Part shown: positions 36,010 to 47,889 of the stretch, one piece after another | Position numbering within the stretch: the first letter of the stretch is position 1 | Layout: every line of letters starts with the position of its first letter | Origin: Malachius bipustulatus | Taxonomy: Eukaryota; Arthropoda; Insecta; Coleoptera; Melyridae | DNA: 64,000 nucleotides | NCBI GenBank assembly: GCA_910589415.1 | Contig: OU342630.1 | Coordinates: 76,938,186-77,002,185, forward strand | Reading direction: 5' to 3' | Made by a program: the position numbers and the translations under genes | Notes under the pieces: model-generated | What the model was told of the DNA's origin: nothing | Database searches by the model: none | The model's input: the letters and a program-made list of their open reading frames with translations, nothing else

Positions 36010-36600
36010 CCACATCAGTTGACAATTTCTAGTTGGTGTGGAGAATTCAAACAAGGATGGTTGCACTTACTAGTCTATTGAGTCTCAATGATGATTAAGG
36101 AACAGCTACACCAAAAACTGCAGTCACCCAGGATTCAGTCACTATTATGCAGTCACCTCCATTAAAAAAAAAATTGTATGAAGAATTTGCGATAAAAAAT
36201 TAGTGCCCAGTTGTATACCGGATAATGTTGACTGAAAAACAGAAAGAAGGACAGTCAAATGGTGTTGAGAAACTCAAGACCGCTTCAACGCAGGAAACTC
36301 TAAATGTGAAACTCTAATGTGTACAGCATCGTCAGTGGTGATGAATCATTGATTTACTAACATGAATCCGCAAATACAATCCAGCCATCTGTTTGGGTAT
36401 TTGAAGTTGAAGAAAAACCAACAAAAGTCATTCGTGCTCGAAGTGTGTCTAAAAAAATGATCGTGACTTTTCTCTCAAAAGCACGCAGCAACAATTCCTG
36501 TGCAAGATAAAAGAAGAATCGTTACTGCCGATTGCTACACAACCCCTTTTTCCATTTTTGTTTCCATTACTTGAGCGTAATCTGTATAGTTCGATGCTGT
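36010..36600 (+). pseudogene. mariner transposase pseudogene
   Basis: Seen, in shifting frames: SSWCGEFKQGW (~36031-36060), the N-terminal FKxGR region; TPKTAVTQDSVTIM (~36110-36150), matching the GRPxTAVTxE linker; VKWC..ETQDRFNAGNSK (~36256-36308); and IVSGDESLIY (~36328-36357), with the first catalytic Asp at 36340. HESANTIQPSVWVFEVEEKP and TKVIRARSVSKKMIVTF follow to ~36470. Known: these are the successive blocks of mariner (DD34D) transposases. The second and third Asp blocks are not recognisable. Stops (e.g. just after IY) and frameshifts make it dead. No flanking terminal repeats were identified. Confidence 0.8.
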
Positions 36601-39074
36601 AAAGTAGGCACTGACAACGAAGAATCTGTCCGATCTGTGATATATTGACCGGGGAGAGAGGGAATTTTCACGTCCGGTTGACTCGTCAGCGACAGAAGGA
36701 AGACACTCTCTGATTCTGATCGCGACAAACATTTCTAGAAAAATTTTCGTATCTACATTCTACAAAATGTAGACACCTATTACCTATTCCATGGTTTATT
36801 GAATTAAATAACTTTGGAATCTTCAATTGATCAGAGCTTTCGCTGCATATCAATGTTTCACTGCATTGTTGGTGTTGTTCGGTGTAAGTTTTATTTTTTA
36901 TTATTATGTGAGAAGGTTGTAATTATAGTTTTCAAGTAGGGTTCCAGGGTAGGTACGAAATGGATTTTCAAAGTATTGTTTCACGTCTTTGCGAGCTAAC
37001 GTGAATCAGTTTTAAGAAAAAATCATGATAACTTTTTTGTTTTTTTGGGATGAGCTTTTTCGACAATTAGATGCTCAAAAGCTCACTTAGATGAAATAAA
37101 TGTATCAAAAAATCACACAACGTAGGATAGTTTTTGATGTTTTAATCACCTTCAGTTTTTCACCATCATTTGTTTAGTTTCTTTTAAAACTATATTATGA
37201 AGTAATTTTTTTTTTTTGAGTTAGTACATTGAGCGATCCAAATGTATTTTGAAAATTTAGTAGATTTGTTATTTATTTAATTAATATTGTTTATGAATAT
37301 TTACATAGTAATTAGTAATATTATGAATGGTGAGTATAATATACTTTCTATATAATTCCTATGATTTTGATCACCCTGTAAGTACATGTAAATGATGTAA
37401 CTGATCAAATATCTAATTTCAATTTTCTATTCAAATATACTTCGATCTGGTAGTTATGAAAATTTATATATAACATCGAAGGGGGAGATTCGCTGTTATC
37501 ATAATCCCCGTGGAAACTCAGCGTATGCATAATAATAGAATGGATAATCTAAAGAGTACAGTGTTCAATGTATAATGTACACTCACAGGGAGTTGAGCGA
37601 AATCGTTCATCAAGAATGTAGATTAAAACTTTTTGATCGCATGCTTCCCTTTTTGGTACTTAACCCGGTTTTACTGAAGTCACATTATCGGCACAGCTCT
37701 CTATTTAAGCTAGGTGGGTGCTTCATATGCAAACTGCATTTTATGTAGATAGCTTGTGTACGCCAAAGAGGATTTTTGGTCGGAATATCTTTTACTACCG
37801 AAACTATCTCATTGCCTGCAGGTTCACTTACTGCCGGTTGCGTCAAAATCAGGTAGCTTTATGGTGCTCTTCTAAGCAGAATACAGAGCAAATAACGCTT
37901 ATAAACCACTAGGTACTTGTGAAAGGGAAGTTTTCATATAATCCTATGCTTGAACTTACTTCCATTCGGTGAAAAGTTACCGAGTCAGAATGCTTTTATC
38001 CAAATAGGTGTTTTGAGCTAAACATGCAACGTCTTCTAGGACGCTAAACCGGATAGTTTAAAGAGCATAATTTATTTCCCAAACAAAGAGTTTATAATAT
38101 TTCTGTATCCATACAAAGTTTGAAATGGGAGTGCTGAGAAATTCACATGCATAAGGAAAATTGAAAGAATTAATAAAACTTATTGTCACGATCAATTATT
38201 ATTTTTATAATTCTGCATGTATTTAACAAAATTGCTGTAGTAATATACAAAGCTCGTTAAAATTTTCATTAAAATAAGAGCTTTTGCTCTCAATTTTCTT
38301 TTCTTTATTATAAATAATAAAAACAAATTACGAGTCGTTTCTTTTTTATCCACTATAGGAATGTGTTTTTCCTTTTTTTATTTTTTTAACTCTACTTTCT
38401 TTTAAGGTATAGTATATTTTAATCTAAAAACTTTCATTTCAAAAGTAAAGTTACATTTTTAAGAACGGAAATGTATTCATGAATGAGATGATAAAAGTAC
38501 TCACCCTACTTTATCACGCCACAGGATCACCTGTAATAAAAAATAAAAACGGGTAATTAAATTTCAAAGAATACGCATTTTTGGTGCTACAAATTACTGT
38601 GGCGTGCAGAGAAACTTCAACTTTATTTCACCGAATAATCAGAATTTTGCCAGCAGTAAAACGAATTTACGACGCCTTTACCATATAAAATATACCTTTA
38701 ATTTTGAATAATACTAAGGTCCTTCAACTTCTTTATATAAATATATGCCAAGTTTCTAGGCGCACCGACTCCAAAAGTTTACTAAGTACATTATTTTATT
38801 TTACTTATTGATAATTTACAGGTGACCGATCACAGTTTTAATAAAAATAATTACCCAACGTAAGTTAGTTCATATTAGAAATAGACGAATTATCCCCATG
38901 TGTTGATAAAATGCTTTGCACTCAAATTTATTACAGTATTGATGGTGAGACCTTTAACGTTTTCTTATAGACAAAAGCTCATTGGTAAAGTAAAAACAGT
39001 GAAAAATTTGCCGATTTCTCTGTGTGAATTCTGATGGCATATTGAAAGTTGTATGGTTTCAGTCGTTAGATGGC
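36601..39074. other. AT-rich DNA, no gene recognised
   Basis: About 2.5 kb. The 65-codon minus frame at 36535-36732 and the 64-codon plus frame at 37718-37912 have no domain. No RNA gene was seen. Confidence 0.4.
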
Positions 39075-39222
39075 ATTTGCCTTGCAAGTCCCTATGTTTC
39101 CGACGAATCAATCTACTTATGTAGGTAGATTAGATTTCTTTCTGTTGGCACACTCCTCTGGTGGTGGGGTAATATGTCAGACTGATGAGCTGGAAATAAA
39201 CAGTGAAACATGGATGTCTCTG
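39075..39222 (+). repeat. Dispersed repeat shared with 9.6 kb
   Basis: TTTGCCTTGCAAGTC, CTATGTTTCCGACGAATC, GGCACACTCCTCTGG, GTCAGACTGATGAG and ATGTCTCTGC match 9610-9749 in opposite orientation. The block ends close to where the RNase H frame begins. Confidence 0.55.
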
Positions 39223-39958
39223 CTACATGGATGGATTCAGCAGAAATAGTGGCAATTCTCGAAGCTCTAATATATTTGGAAAACGTAGATAAACAGTCGA
39301 TAGTGATACTGACAGATAGCAAGAGCTTTATTGATAAGATCAAGCATATATCTCCCGCTTCAAAACGTACGTTCCTCAGGGAGTTCTTGAAAAATTGTCC
39401 TATCTACAGGCAAAAGGAAAGCAAATCGTATTTGCTTAGATCAAAGGGCATTCTGGTATCAGAGGCAATGAAGTAGCAGATGAAACAGCAAGATCCGCTC
39501 TACAAGTGATCGCCAATAACCAGCTCACCATTGAAGATATAATTACAACTGGAGACAAACGTTATACCAAAAAATGGAGTGAACGTTTGCAACAGCAACA
39601 AAAATTATTTAACACGATCTCCCAGTCAAGTCTTGGTTCTCTCGTTATAATTATTATGATAAAACTGTGAGTGATTATTCGAATATGCAGACTTAGATCG
39701 GGTCACGTATTAGTTCCATCCTACCTATATAACTTAAAAGACAACCCAAACTGTGAAGGTGGTGAATTTGGAGATGCCTCACACAAGTTGCTCTCCTATC
39801 CATTACAAGCAAACTTGATAAATACTTTCTTTAAAAACCTCCCGAATATGAAACATCCCAAAAATCTGCCACATAATATGCTTTCTAAAACATCATGTCC
39901 CGACCTGTACTTTTATATAATAAGTCAACATATTGATAAATCAGATATAAGAACTTAA
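39210..39958 (+). pseudogene. 3' end of non-LTR retrotransposon ORF2 (RNase H and CCHC-like tail)
   Basis: Seen: MDSAEIVAILEALIYLENV and QSIVILTDSKSFIDKI (39231-39344) form the first RNase H blocks. In another frame, KGHSGIRGNEVADETARSA (~39444-39500) carries the conserved His and Asp. Frame 39671-39958 then gives RLRSGHVLVPSYLY and NPNCEGGEFGDASHKLLSYP, a CCHC-like knuckle in which the second and fourth Cys are Gly and Tyr. Known: this layout ends ORF2 of Jockey/I-like elements. At least two frameshifts and no upstream reverse transcriptase, so a 5'-truncated dead copy. It differs from the copy at 1-798 and is a separate family or lineage. Confidence 0.8.
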
Positions 39959-40560
39959 ATTATGAGGCTTCTAACGACCAGGGTATAGAATCATACACGC
40001 TGAATATGCAAAAAAACCTTCTTGCGCATCAATCGCAGAAACAGTGTATTTTTATGCGATTCAACTATGAAAATTTTTGCCGCCTTTTAAATTGCATGGC
40101 TTTCTGAATTTTTCAATAGTCAGGTCGAATTTACGTAGTGGTTTACTGTGAAAATTTCATTTCATTTCGTTTGAAAGCGTGCCATAAAATAGATTTTTAC
40201 ATATAATAAACCAAAAAAAAAAATTGGCAAAATTTAACAATTTCGTCTCTTGTCCTATATACCCGCCACTGACTAACTTTAAAAAGTTACAGGCGAGTTC
40301 TGAAAACCGAACATTTGAAATTTTAGAGAAATAAACATCATGTAAAAAAATTCGAAAAACTCCGCCATTTCTCTTATTTGCTTCTTTAAATTTTGGAGAG
40401 TTACAAGCTATTAGTGTAGTTGTCTACTCCGAAAATTTCAGGTAAATTCCCTCAAAAATGTGCTCATAATCAATTAAAGAAATTTAGCCATTTTTACCAT
40501 TTTCTTACCCACGCCACTAGCTTACTAATGAAAATAATAAAGGTAAGTAGAATAATAAAG

Positions 40561-40760
40561 TAGGAGTTTTTATTTTCTGCAATTGGGGTTGGCAGGAGCA
40601 GTCATATCTGCATGGGTGGTCCCGCCCGAGCCGAGCGCGATGAAAACGGTGCGCTGGTCTGGTGCTGGTGCTGGTTTAAAATCAAGCAGTCCCGGGTCTG
40701 AATATTACATTCAATCGTTAAACAAGCCTTTAATTGTCATCCTCATTATTTTGTTGTGAA
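40561..40760 (+). repeat. GC-rich insert conserved in copies 1 and 2
   Basis: TAGGAGTTTTTATTTTCTGC leads into GGCAGGAGCAGTCATATCTG, CCCGAGCCGAGCGCGATG, GGTCTGGTGCTGGTGCTGG and CAGTCCCGGGTCTGAATATT. It is nearly identical at 43861-44069 but absent from copy 3. Much more GC-rich than its host. GGGTCTGAAT faintly resembles a polymerase III B box, so a nested tRNA-derived SINE or a captured host fragment are both possible. The 61-codon frame across copy 2 has no known domain. Confidence 0.5.
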
Positions 40761-41818
40761 AAGTTTTCTTTCTATATTGCTTATACAGGGACTAAAAAAT
40801 AGCCTTTTTCCCTAAAATTCAAAAAGCCGCCATTTTGAAACGGCTCGATCGATTTTGCTCAAAAATGCAATACCAGACCACTACTTGTGGATAATATCTT
40901 CCTCTCATAAAAATTTCAGCCTCCTAGATTGAAAACTGCTACCAGAAAACCGTGCCACAGGACCGGATGTTTCGAAATTTCAAAGGACAGCCTGTAGAAG
41001 TAACGCGACTTTTGAAAAATTTTTCTACGAAAATTTAACGTCATCCCAAAGTTTCACAAGAGTAAAAAATTTCTTCCACTAATCTTGAAAGATGAAGCTA
41101 CTAGAGGGTTTTTAAAATTTTAGAGATACATATTTACATCATGTAAAATAAATTTAAATATCTCCGCCATTTTTTTTTATTTGATCCTTGAAATTTTTGA
41201 AGATTAAAGAGTATTAGTATAGTTGTCTACCGTAAAAATTTTAGTTCAATTCCTTCAAAAATGTGCTCAAAAACTGTTATAGAAATTAAGCCATTTTCAC
41301 TCTTTTCCTACCCACGCCACTGGCTTATTAATGGAAAAAATTCAAATTTTTTTGCATTAACTCAAATTTCAATTAATTTTCTTTCAATCCTGTTAACTTG
41401 ATGTGAAAGTTTTTTTGCCATCTTGCTCATACAGGGATTCAAAAAATAGTAAATTTTCCGCAAATTCAAATAGCCGCCATTTTGAAATGGCTCGGCCGAT
41501 TTTGCTCAAGTGCAATACCAGACCACTCCTTGTGGACATCTTACTCTCACAAAAATTTCAGCCTCCTAGATTGAAAACTGCGGCCAGAAACCGTGCCTCA
41601 AAGTCCGGATTTGGGGAACTTTGAAAGGACATCCTGTAGAAGTAACGTGACTTTTGGAAACTTTTTCAACGAAAATCTAAAGTCATTCCTCAGCTTTATA
41701 AGAATCCAAAATTTCGTTCACTAATCTTGAAAGATAAAGCTACAGGAGCGTTTTGAAACTCGAAAAATCGTGATTTTGGAGAAATAAATATATATATATA
41801 TATAAATATATATATATA

Positions 41819-42666
41819 CAGGGTAAGTCATTGATATGGGAAAGCTCGATTACACCTATACCATTAAAGATATCGAAATGAACCAAAAAGTGCTGTAAAT
41901 GAGAGGGTAAAGTGCATTTTGTAAAATTATTTTCAGATACACAGGATGGCCCAATATCGCTGTACGCCATACAACTTTGTTATTTTAAATAGGACACCCT
42001 CTATATTATTACATTTTCATATTTTTTGAGAAAAGTCAAAAAGAATGGTTTGTAAAGTTGAAGTTTGTAATGAGCAATTTATGAGTTATAAACAAATGAA
42101 AATCGCGATTTTTCATTTTCAAAGCAGCTTATATTGAAAACGGCTCGAGATATGGAAAAACGGTTTACATGTCCCTATCTTAATTTTTAATTTGGTATCC
42201 TATCATGTAGCTGAAATTTTTATACCGGGTGATGTTAATAATCAAATTTTTTACCACTCTGTATAAAAATTTCATCCATCCAATAGGATACCGCTTGAAA
42301 AGTTAAGATAGGAACATGTAAACCGTTTTTCCATATCTCGAGCCGTTTTTAATATAAGCTGCTTTGAAAATTGGAAATCGCGATTTTCATTTGTTTATAA
42401 CTCATAAATTGCTCATTACAAACTTCAACATTACAAACCATTCTTTTTTACTTTTCTCAAATAATCTAAAGATGTAATAATATAGAGGTGTCCTATTTAA
42501 AATAACAAAGTTGTATGGCGTACAGCGATATTGGGCCATCCTGTGTATCTGAAAATAATTTTACAAACTGCACTTTACCCTCCCATTTACAGCACTTTTT
42601 GGTTCATTTCGATATCTTTAATGGTGTAGGTGCAATCGAGCTTTCCCATATCAATGACTTACCCTG
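41819..42666. mobile_element. 848 bp palindromic element inserted in a TA microsatellite
   Basis: Ends TA-CAGGGTAAGTCATTGATATGG and CCATATCAATGACTTACCCTG-TA. The two arms (~420 bases each) are inverted copies with few differences, meeting around 42230-42255. Copies 2 and 3 of the host element show the uninterrupted TA tract, so they serve as empty sites and confirm insertion at TA. Interior words (ACACAGGATGGCCCAATATC, GGACACCCTCTATATTATT, GAGTTATAAACAAATGAAAA) are shared with the 51.4 kb palindrome although the outer ends differ. The frames at 41740-41970 (-) and 42515-42715 (+) are the same text read from each arm and are not genes. Confidence 0.88.
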
Positions 42667-42816
42667 TATATATATATCGTGGGCAGGTGAATTTTGGAAA
42701 ACCACTTTTTCGTAATCTGGGGGTCATGATCGGTGGACATTTGATGAGTTTGGGTGATTTTTGGAAAGTGATGTCGTCCTCAATAGTGTATTTTTTTGTT
42801 AAAAAATACACTAATA

Positions 42817-43276
42817 AGAAAAAAACGGAAAACATAAAAGTGAAAAAATTAAGTACCTAAAAATAAAAAAATAATATTAACACATAATAAAAAAATAAAA
42901 AATACAATATTAATGATAATATTTAAAAAATAAAATATATAAATTATAAAAAATAATAAATAAATAATAAATAAATAAAAAAATAATAATAATAAAATCA
43001 TAAGTAATAAAGAAAAAAAGCTGAAGAAAAAGTTAGCAACTACATATAATCACACACTCGTTGCCACATATATTCACACCTAATATCGGGTTAAACTGTG
43101 CGAATGGCGGAAGCCGCACTAATCTGAGTAATCATCATCATCATCAATAAACGGATTACTGATGATTTTTTATTGTATCAATTTTTTTTTATTAGATGAG
43201 ACCTTTCATTCGCGATGCAACTATGTAGCAGGATTTTTTTACTTTCTACGGTTCTCTAGAGTAGTGTAACAGAAAA
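42817..43276. other. Low-complexity AT-rich spacer
   Basis: 42835-43025 is almost pure A/T built from AATAA words. 43105-43175 has a GCGAATGGCGGAAGCCGC word and a short ATC repeat before AATAAACGG. This resembles a retroposon 3' end but is too short to classify. Confidence 0.4.
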
Positions 43277-45274
43277 AAAAAACCTTCTTGCGCATCAATC
43301 GCAGAAACAGTGTATTTTTATGCGATTTAACTATGAAAATTTTTGCCGCCTTTTAAATTGGCTTTCTGAATTTTTCAATAGTCAGGTCGAATTTGCGTAG
43401 TGGTTTACTGTGAAAATTTCATTTCATTTCGTTTGAAAGCGTGCCATAAAATAGAATTTTACATAATAAACCAAAAAAAAATTGGCAAAATTTAACAATT
43501 TCGTCTCTTGTCCTATATACCCGCCACTGACTAACTTTAAAAAGTTACAGGCGAGTTCTGAAAACCGAACATTTGAAATTTTAGAGAAATAAACATCATG
43601 TAAAAAAATTCGAATAACTCCGCCATTTCTCTTATTTACTTCTTTAAATTTTGGAGAGTTACAAGCTATTAGTTAGTTGTCTACTCCGAAAATTTCAGGT
43701 AAATTCCCTCAAAAATGTGCTCATAATCAATTAAATAAATTTAGCCATTTTTACCATTTTCTTACCCACGCCACTAGCTTACTAATGAAAATAATAAAAA
43801 TTTTATTGCATTAATTCAAATTTCAAATCATTTTAGTCCAATCTTGTTAATACAGGTTTGTAGGAGTTTTTATTTTCTGCAATTGGGGTTGGCAGGAGCA
43901 GTCATATCTGCATGGGTGGTCTCGCCCGAGCGGAGCGCGATGAAAACGGTGCGCTGGTCTGGTGCTGGTGCTGGTTTTAAATCAAGCAGTCCCGGGTCTG
44001 AATATTACATTCAATCGTTAAGTTATTAAACAAGCCTTTAATTGTCATCCTCATTATTTTGTTGTGAAAAGTTTTCTTTCTATATTGCTTATACAGGCAC
44101 TAAAAAATAGCCTTTTTCCCTAAAATTCAAAAAGCCGCCATTTTGAAACGGCTCGATCGATTTTGCTCAAAAAATGCAATACCAGACCACTACTTGTGGA
44201 TAATATCTTCCTCCCATAAAAATTTCAGTCACCTAGATTGAAAACTGCTACCAGAAAACCGTGCCACAGGACCGGATGTTTCGAAATTTTAAAGGACACC
44301 CTGTAGAAGTAACGCGACTTTTGAAAAAATTTTCAACGAAAATTTAACGTCATCCCGAAGTTTCACAAGAGTAAAAAATTTCTTCCACTAATCTTGAAAG
44401 ATGAAGCTACTAGAGCGTTTTTAAAATTTTAGAGAAATTTACATCATGTAAAATAAATTTAAATATCTCCGCCATTTTTTTTTTATTTGATCCTTGAAAT
44501 CTTTGAAGATTAAAGAGTATTAGTATAGTTGTCTACTGTAAAAATTTTAGTTCAATTCCTTCAAAAATGTGCTCAAAAACTGTTACAGAATTTAAGCCAT
44601 TTTCACTCTTTTCCTACCCACGCCACTGGCTTATTAATGGAAAAAATTCAAATTTTTTTGCATTAACTCAAATTTCAATTAATTTTCTTTCAATCCTGTT
44701 AACTTGATGTGAAAGTTTTTTTGCCATCTTGCTCATACAGGGATTCAAAAAATAGTAAATTTTCCGAAAATTCAAATGGTCGCCATTTTGAAACGGCTCG
44801 GCCGATTTTGCTCAAGTGCAATACCAGACCACTCCTTGTGGACATCTTACTCTCACAAAAATTTCAGCCCCCTAGATTGAAAACTGCGGCCAGAAACCGT
44901 GCCTCAAGGACCGTATTCTTGGAATTTTGAAAGGACACCCTGTAGAAGTAACGTGACTTTTGGAAATTTTTTCAACGAAAATCTAAAGTCATTCCTCAGC
45001 TTTACAAGAATCCAAAATTTCGTTCACTAATCTTGAAAGATAAAGCTACAGGAGCGTTTTGAAAATCGAAAAATCGTGATTTTGGAGAAATAAATATATA
45101 TATAAATATATATATAAATATATATATATATATATCGTGGGCAGGTGAATTTTGGAAAACCACTTTTTCGTGATCTGGGGGTCATGATCGGTGGACATTT
45201 GATGAGTTTGGGTGATTTTCGAAAAGTGATGTCGTCCTCAATAGTGTATTTTTTTGTTAAAAAATACACTAATA
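43277..45274 (+). mobile_element. Helitron/HINE-like element, copy 2
   Basis: Collinear with copy 1 from AAAAAACCTTCTTGCGCATC to ATACACTAATA and uninterrupted. Has the two internal units, the GC-rich insert (43861-44069), the TA microsatellite (45091-45135) and the 3' stem-loop (45242-45271). TAACAGAAAA occurs just before the 5' end (43267-43276) and at the 3' end (45273-45282). This could be a 10 bp target duplication, which a Helitron should not make, or a coincidence in A-rich DNA. Confidence 0.62.
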
Positions 45275-47644
45275 ACAGAAAAGATAATGAGTCATTATCT
45301 ACAGGTTAATGGCAGTTTAATTCTTTTGACATTCATAGCTCTATGTCCGGTTTTAAACAAAAAATGGAAATGATTATGATAATTGAAAGTCTGCAAAATT
45401 CAAGAAGGATCAATTAAAAAAAAATTGAAAAAGAGAATGAAAATTCGAAGAAAATGGAAAACAAAGAAAAGAAAAAAAAAAGAGAGCGAACGACTCGATC
45501 AGATATACCAGAATTTTTTTCCATCCCTTTCTTAAAATATTGTATCCCGGGCTTCAACAGCCTTAAAAAGTCCAACATCCACTATAACTTCCTTGAGTTT
45601 AATCTAGTTAAATTGAATGACAGGAGCAGGAGACAAAACTCATTATGACACCGAAATGGAGACAGTAAGATCATCAGTCAATTATTATTGAAACTTGATT
45701 GAAAAATTAATTTAATCACTGTCCTAAAGTCAGTAATTAAAAAAAGGAAAACTATTGACAGAAGACAAGCTTAATCAGAGGGTGGAATTTTTCCAACATT
45801 AAATTGAAAAAAATACCTCTATTATAGGTATTATGATGCAGATCACATGTATGTGAATAAATAAATAAATACTGAAGAAACTTGCGAAGTTATAATTTTT
45901 TACAACATTTTTACTCTCAAAAGAATTTTTTACATGCAGAAAACAAAAAGACAAAAGCAATAAAGTTTTGAAAAAGACGAAAGATAATAATTCTGAATTT
46001 TTAAAACTCATATCTCCAAATAGTTGTCAACATTTTTAAGAGAAAGATGGTAATTTCAGCTCTTAATAACATTAGGGGATTATCAAGATTACCATCAAAA
46101 TAAGCATCTTCATTAGTAGAACACGTTACCACACTTTTAATTTTATATCTCATTCAGAGCTCGAGAAAAAAATATTTTCACCCCTCACTTTTCCATATGA
46201 ATGATACTTGCCAAAAGAGGCTTTGGGAAAAAGTTTTGGGAAAAAATGCGTTGGGAAAAAAATTTTCTACCGGGAAACATCCCTTTGATTTTCAAGAATA
46301 TATTTAGACTCCTGTATTCCGACACAGGTACTTTAGAGATAAAATCTGTTTGAGTTGAATAAATAATTTCTGACATGTACCTTTAGGAAATTTCAAAATA
46401 ATTTATAAATACCACGCGTTGTTTCCTTGGCGCATTTTTATAAAATTGAACTACCACAACTGACCTTTAGAAATGCACTAAACACGATAAGTTTACATTT
46501 ATATCACACATTAGGAATAATCATGCAATTATCTCTCTTGATGTGTAATGATAGGTAAATGTATTAGGTACTAATTCTATTTGAAGTGTTTGAATATAAT
46601 AATAAAACCTTAAAAATGAAGTTTTCAAGTCTAGTCTGGTGGGAATTCCATTTGAAAATTCCCAGTTTATTTCCGAGGCGTCTAGTTTGTTGTTGTGGCC
46701 GAGAGTAATAAATAGAAGCGAATCTGACAGATACTTATAAAGTCTGCAGAAGGATGAGGATGAGAGCAAGATTTCCCGGGAATGAAGAATGTAATAGATT
46801 GCGTTTATATGGTAATATTATGCACCGAGTGATACTAATCGGGTAAGTCGTCATCATTTCTGGTTTGTCGAGAGAAATCTTGGGAGAGTTTGGAATGAGT
46901 AAATCAAATTTTCATATAGTCAACGGTGCTAGTGCTCTACTAACAAGAATGGATTACAGTCGTAAAAATTTTATAGTCTACAATTTTTCATTTTAAATCT
47001 TTAAGGAAGATTATTCACACTTCAAAAACAGACAAAGTGTTTTTATTTTTAAGTTGTTTACAAACTGGACGAATCTAAAATTGCAAAAATCTAGCCAATT
47101 ATAATTTTCCATTGATATTAATAATTTATGCAGCTTATTCATCCTTTACCACTAAACAAGTTTATCACATTACATTAATACTTTCTGAAATGTTATTGAT
47201 AAGTTTTATATTGATGTCTTTCAGCTATAAACATTCAAGTACCTGGTAATATTGCTAAAAATATATCGAAATAAGTTTTAACACTAACTCGTAACTTTTA
47301 TGAAATCATGATCTCCCACTTGCCTGACTTAAAATGAAAAAAATATGTACTAAAACCGAGTGGTCTTTTCAATCAATTGTCTACCTTTTAATCAATTTGT
47401 CAACAGAGAAAACTTATTAAATGGTGAAGAATATTGACACTCTTGTCAGATTAGAACTTATTTACCTTGTAGTAGGTACCTAATTTGATGCTTTCTTTCA
47501 CCATAAGGAATGCAATATTTTTGACTAAAAAGGCTGATTTTGCTGCTGCCGCTCTGTTTTTGTAGCTACGTGTTAAGATACACAAACGAAGGTGATTAAA
47601 TATCTATTTTTTTATTAGTTGCTTAATCACTCCCGGAAAACAAC
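45275..47644. other. AT-rich DNA, no gene recognised
   Basis: About 2.4 kb. Three spaced TTGGGAAAAA-like words lie at 46222-46260. Short frames (45454-45648, 45799-46011, 46521-46769) have no domain. Confidence 0.4.
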
Positions 47645-47656
47645 AAGCAAACTACT

Positions 47657-47848
47657 GATTGATGATAAATAAAACACTAATGTTTTAAAGATTCTACTGA
47701 TGTATATTATTGGATATTAATATTAATATGAACGTTAATATCCAGTAATATACCTACATCAGTAGAATCTTTTAAGACATTAATGTTTTATTTATCATCA
47801 ATCAGAATGCAGAGATTCTATAAAGTAACGGTTGAAAACATAAATTTT
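47657..47848 (+). mobile_element. Family F retroposon with 12 bp target duplication
   Basis: AAGCAAACTACT occurs exactly on both sides (47645-47656 and 47849-47860). The element starts GATTGATGATAAATAAAAC and ends GGTTGAAAACATAAATTTT. Its first ~70 bases are an inverted copy of an internal part of its own right half (GATTCTACTGATGTA / TACATCAGTAGAATC), giving a hairpin centred near 47733. A 12 bp duplication fits target-primed retroposition; a 5' inversion fits Penelope-like or twin-priming events. Confidence 0.7.
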
Positions 47849-47889
47849 AAGCAAACTACTCACGAGAAGTTTACAAACATGCTTCATAA

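Larger units (their letters stand above)
40011..42816 (+). mobile_element. Helitron/HINE-like element, copy 1 (split by a palindrome)
   Basis: Starts AAAAAACCTTCTTGCGCATC and ends ATACACTAATA. Near the 5' end AATCGCA / TGCGATT form a hairpin around AGTGTATTTTT. At the 3' end AGTGTATTTTTT / AAAAAATACACT form a stem-loop ~3 bases from the end, so AGTGTATTTTT is also a subterminal inverted repeat. The interior holds two related ~800 base units (each with a CCACGCCACT.GCTTA word and a GCCGCCATTTTGAAA block). A TA microsatellite lies at 41788-41818, followed by a conserved ~140 base 3' block. Subterminal inverted repeats, internal microsatellite and 3' stem-loop are the layout of Helentron-related HINEs. 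No RepHel protein is present. Without the 848 bp insertion it is ~1.96 kb. Confidence 0.6.

Noticed and set aside
36535..36732. 65-codon minus frame with RIRECLPSVADESTGREN
   Set aside because: Overlaps the tail of the mariner pseudogene on the other strand and matches no family I recognise.
47657..47720. TGATGATAAATAAAAC resembling a hammerhead ribozyme core in family F
   Set aside because: The CUGANGA core has a wrong first base, there is no stem II, and the GAAA is AAAA.
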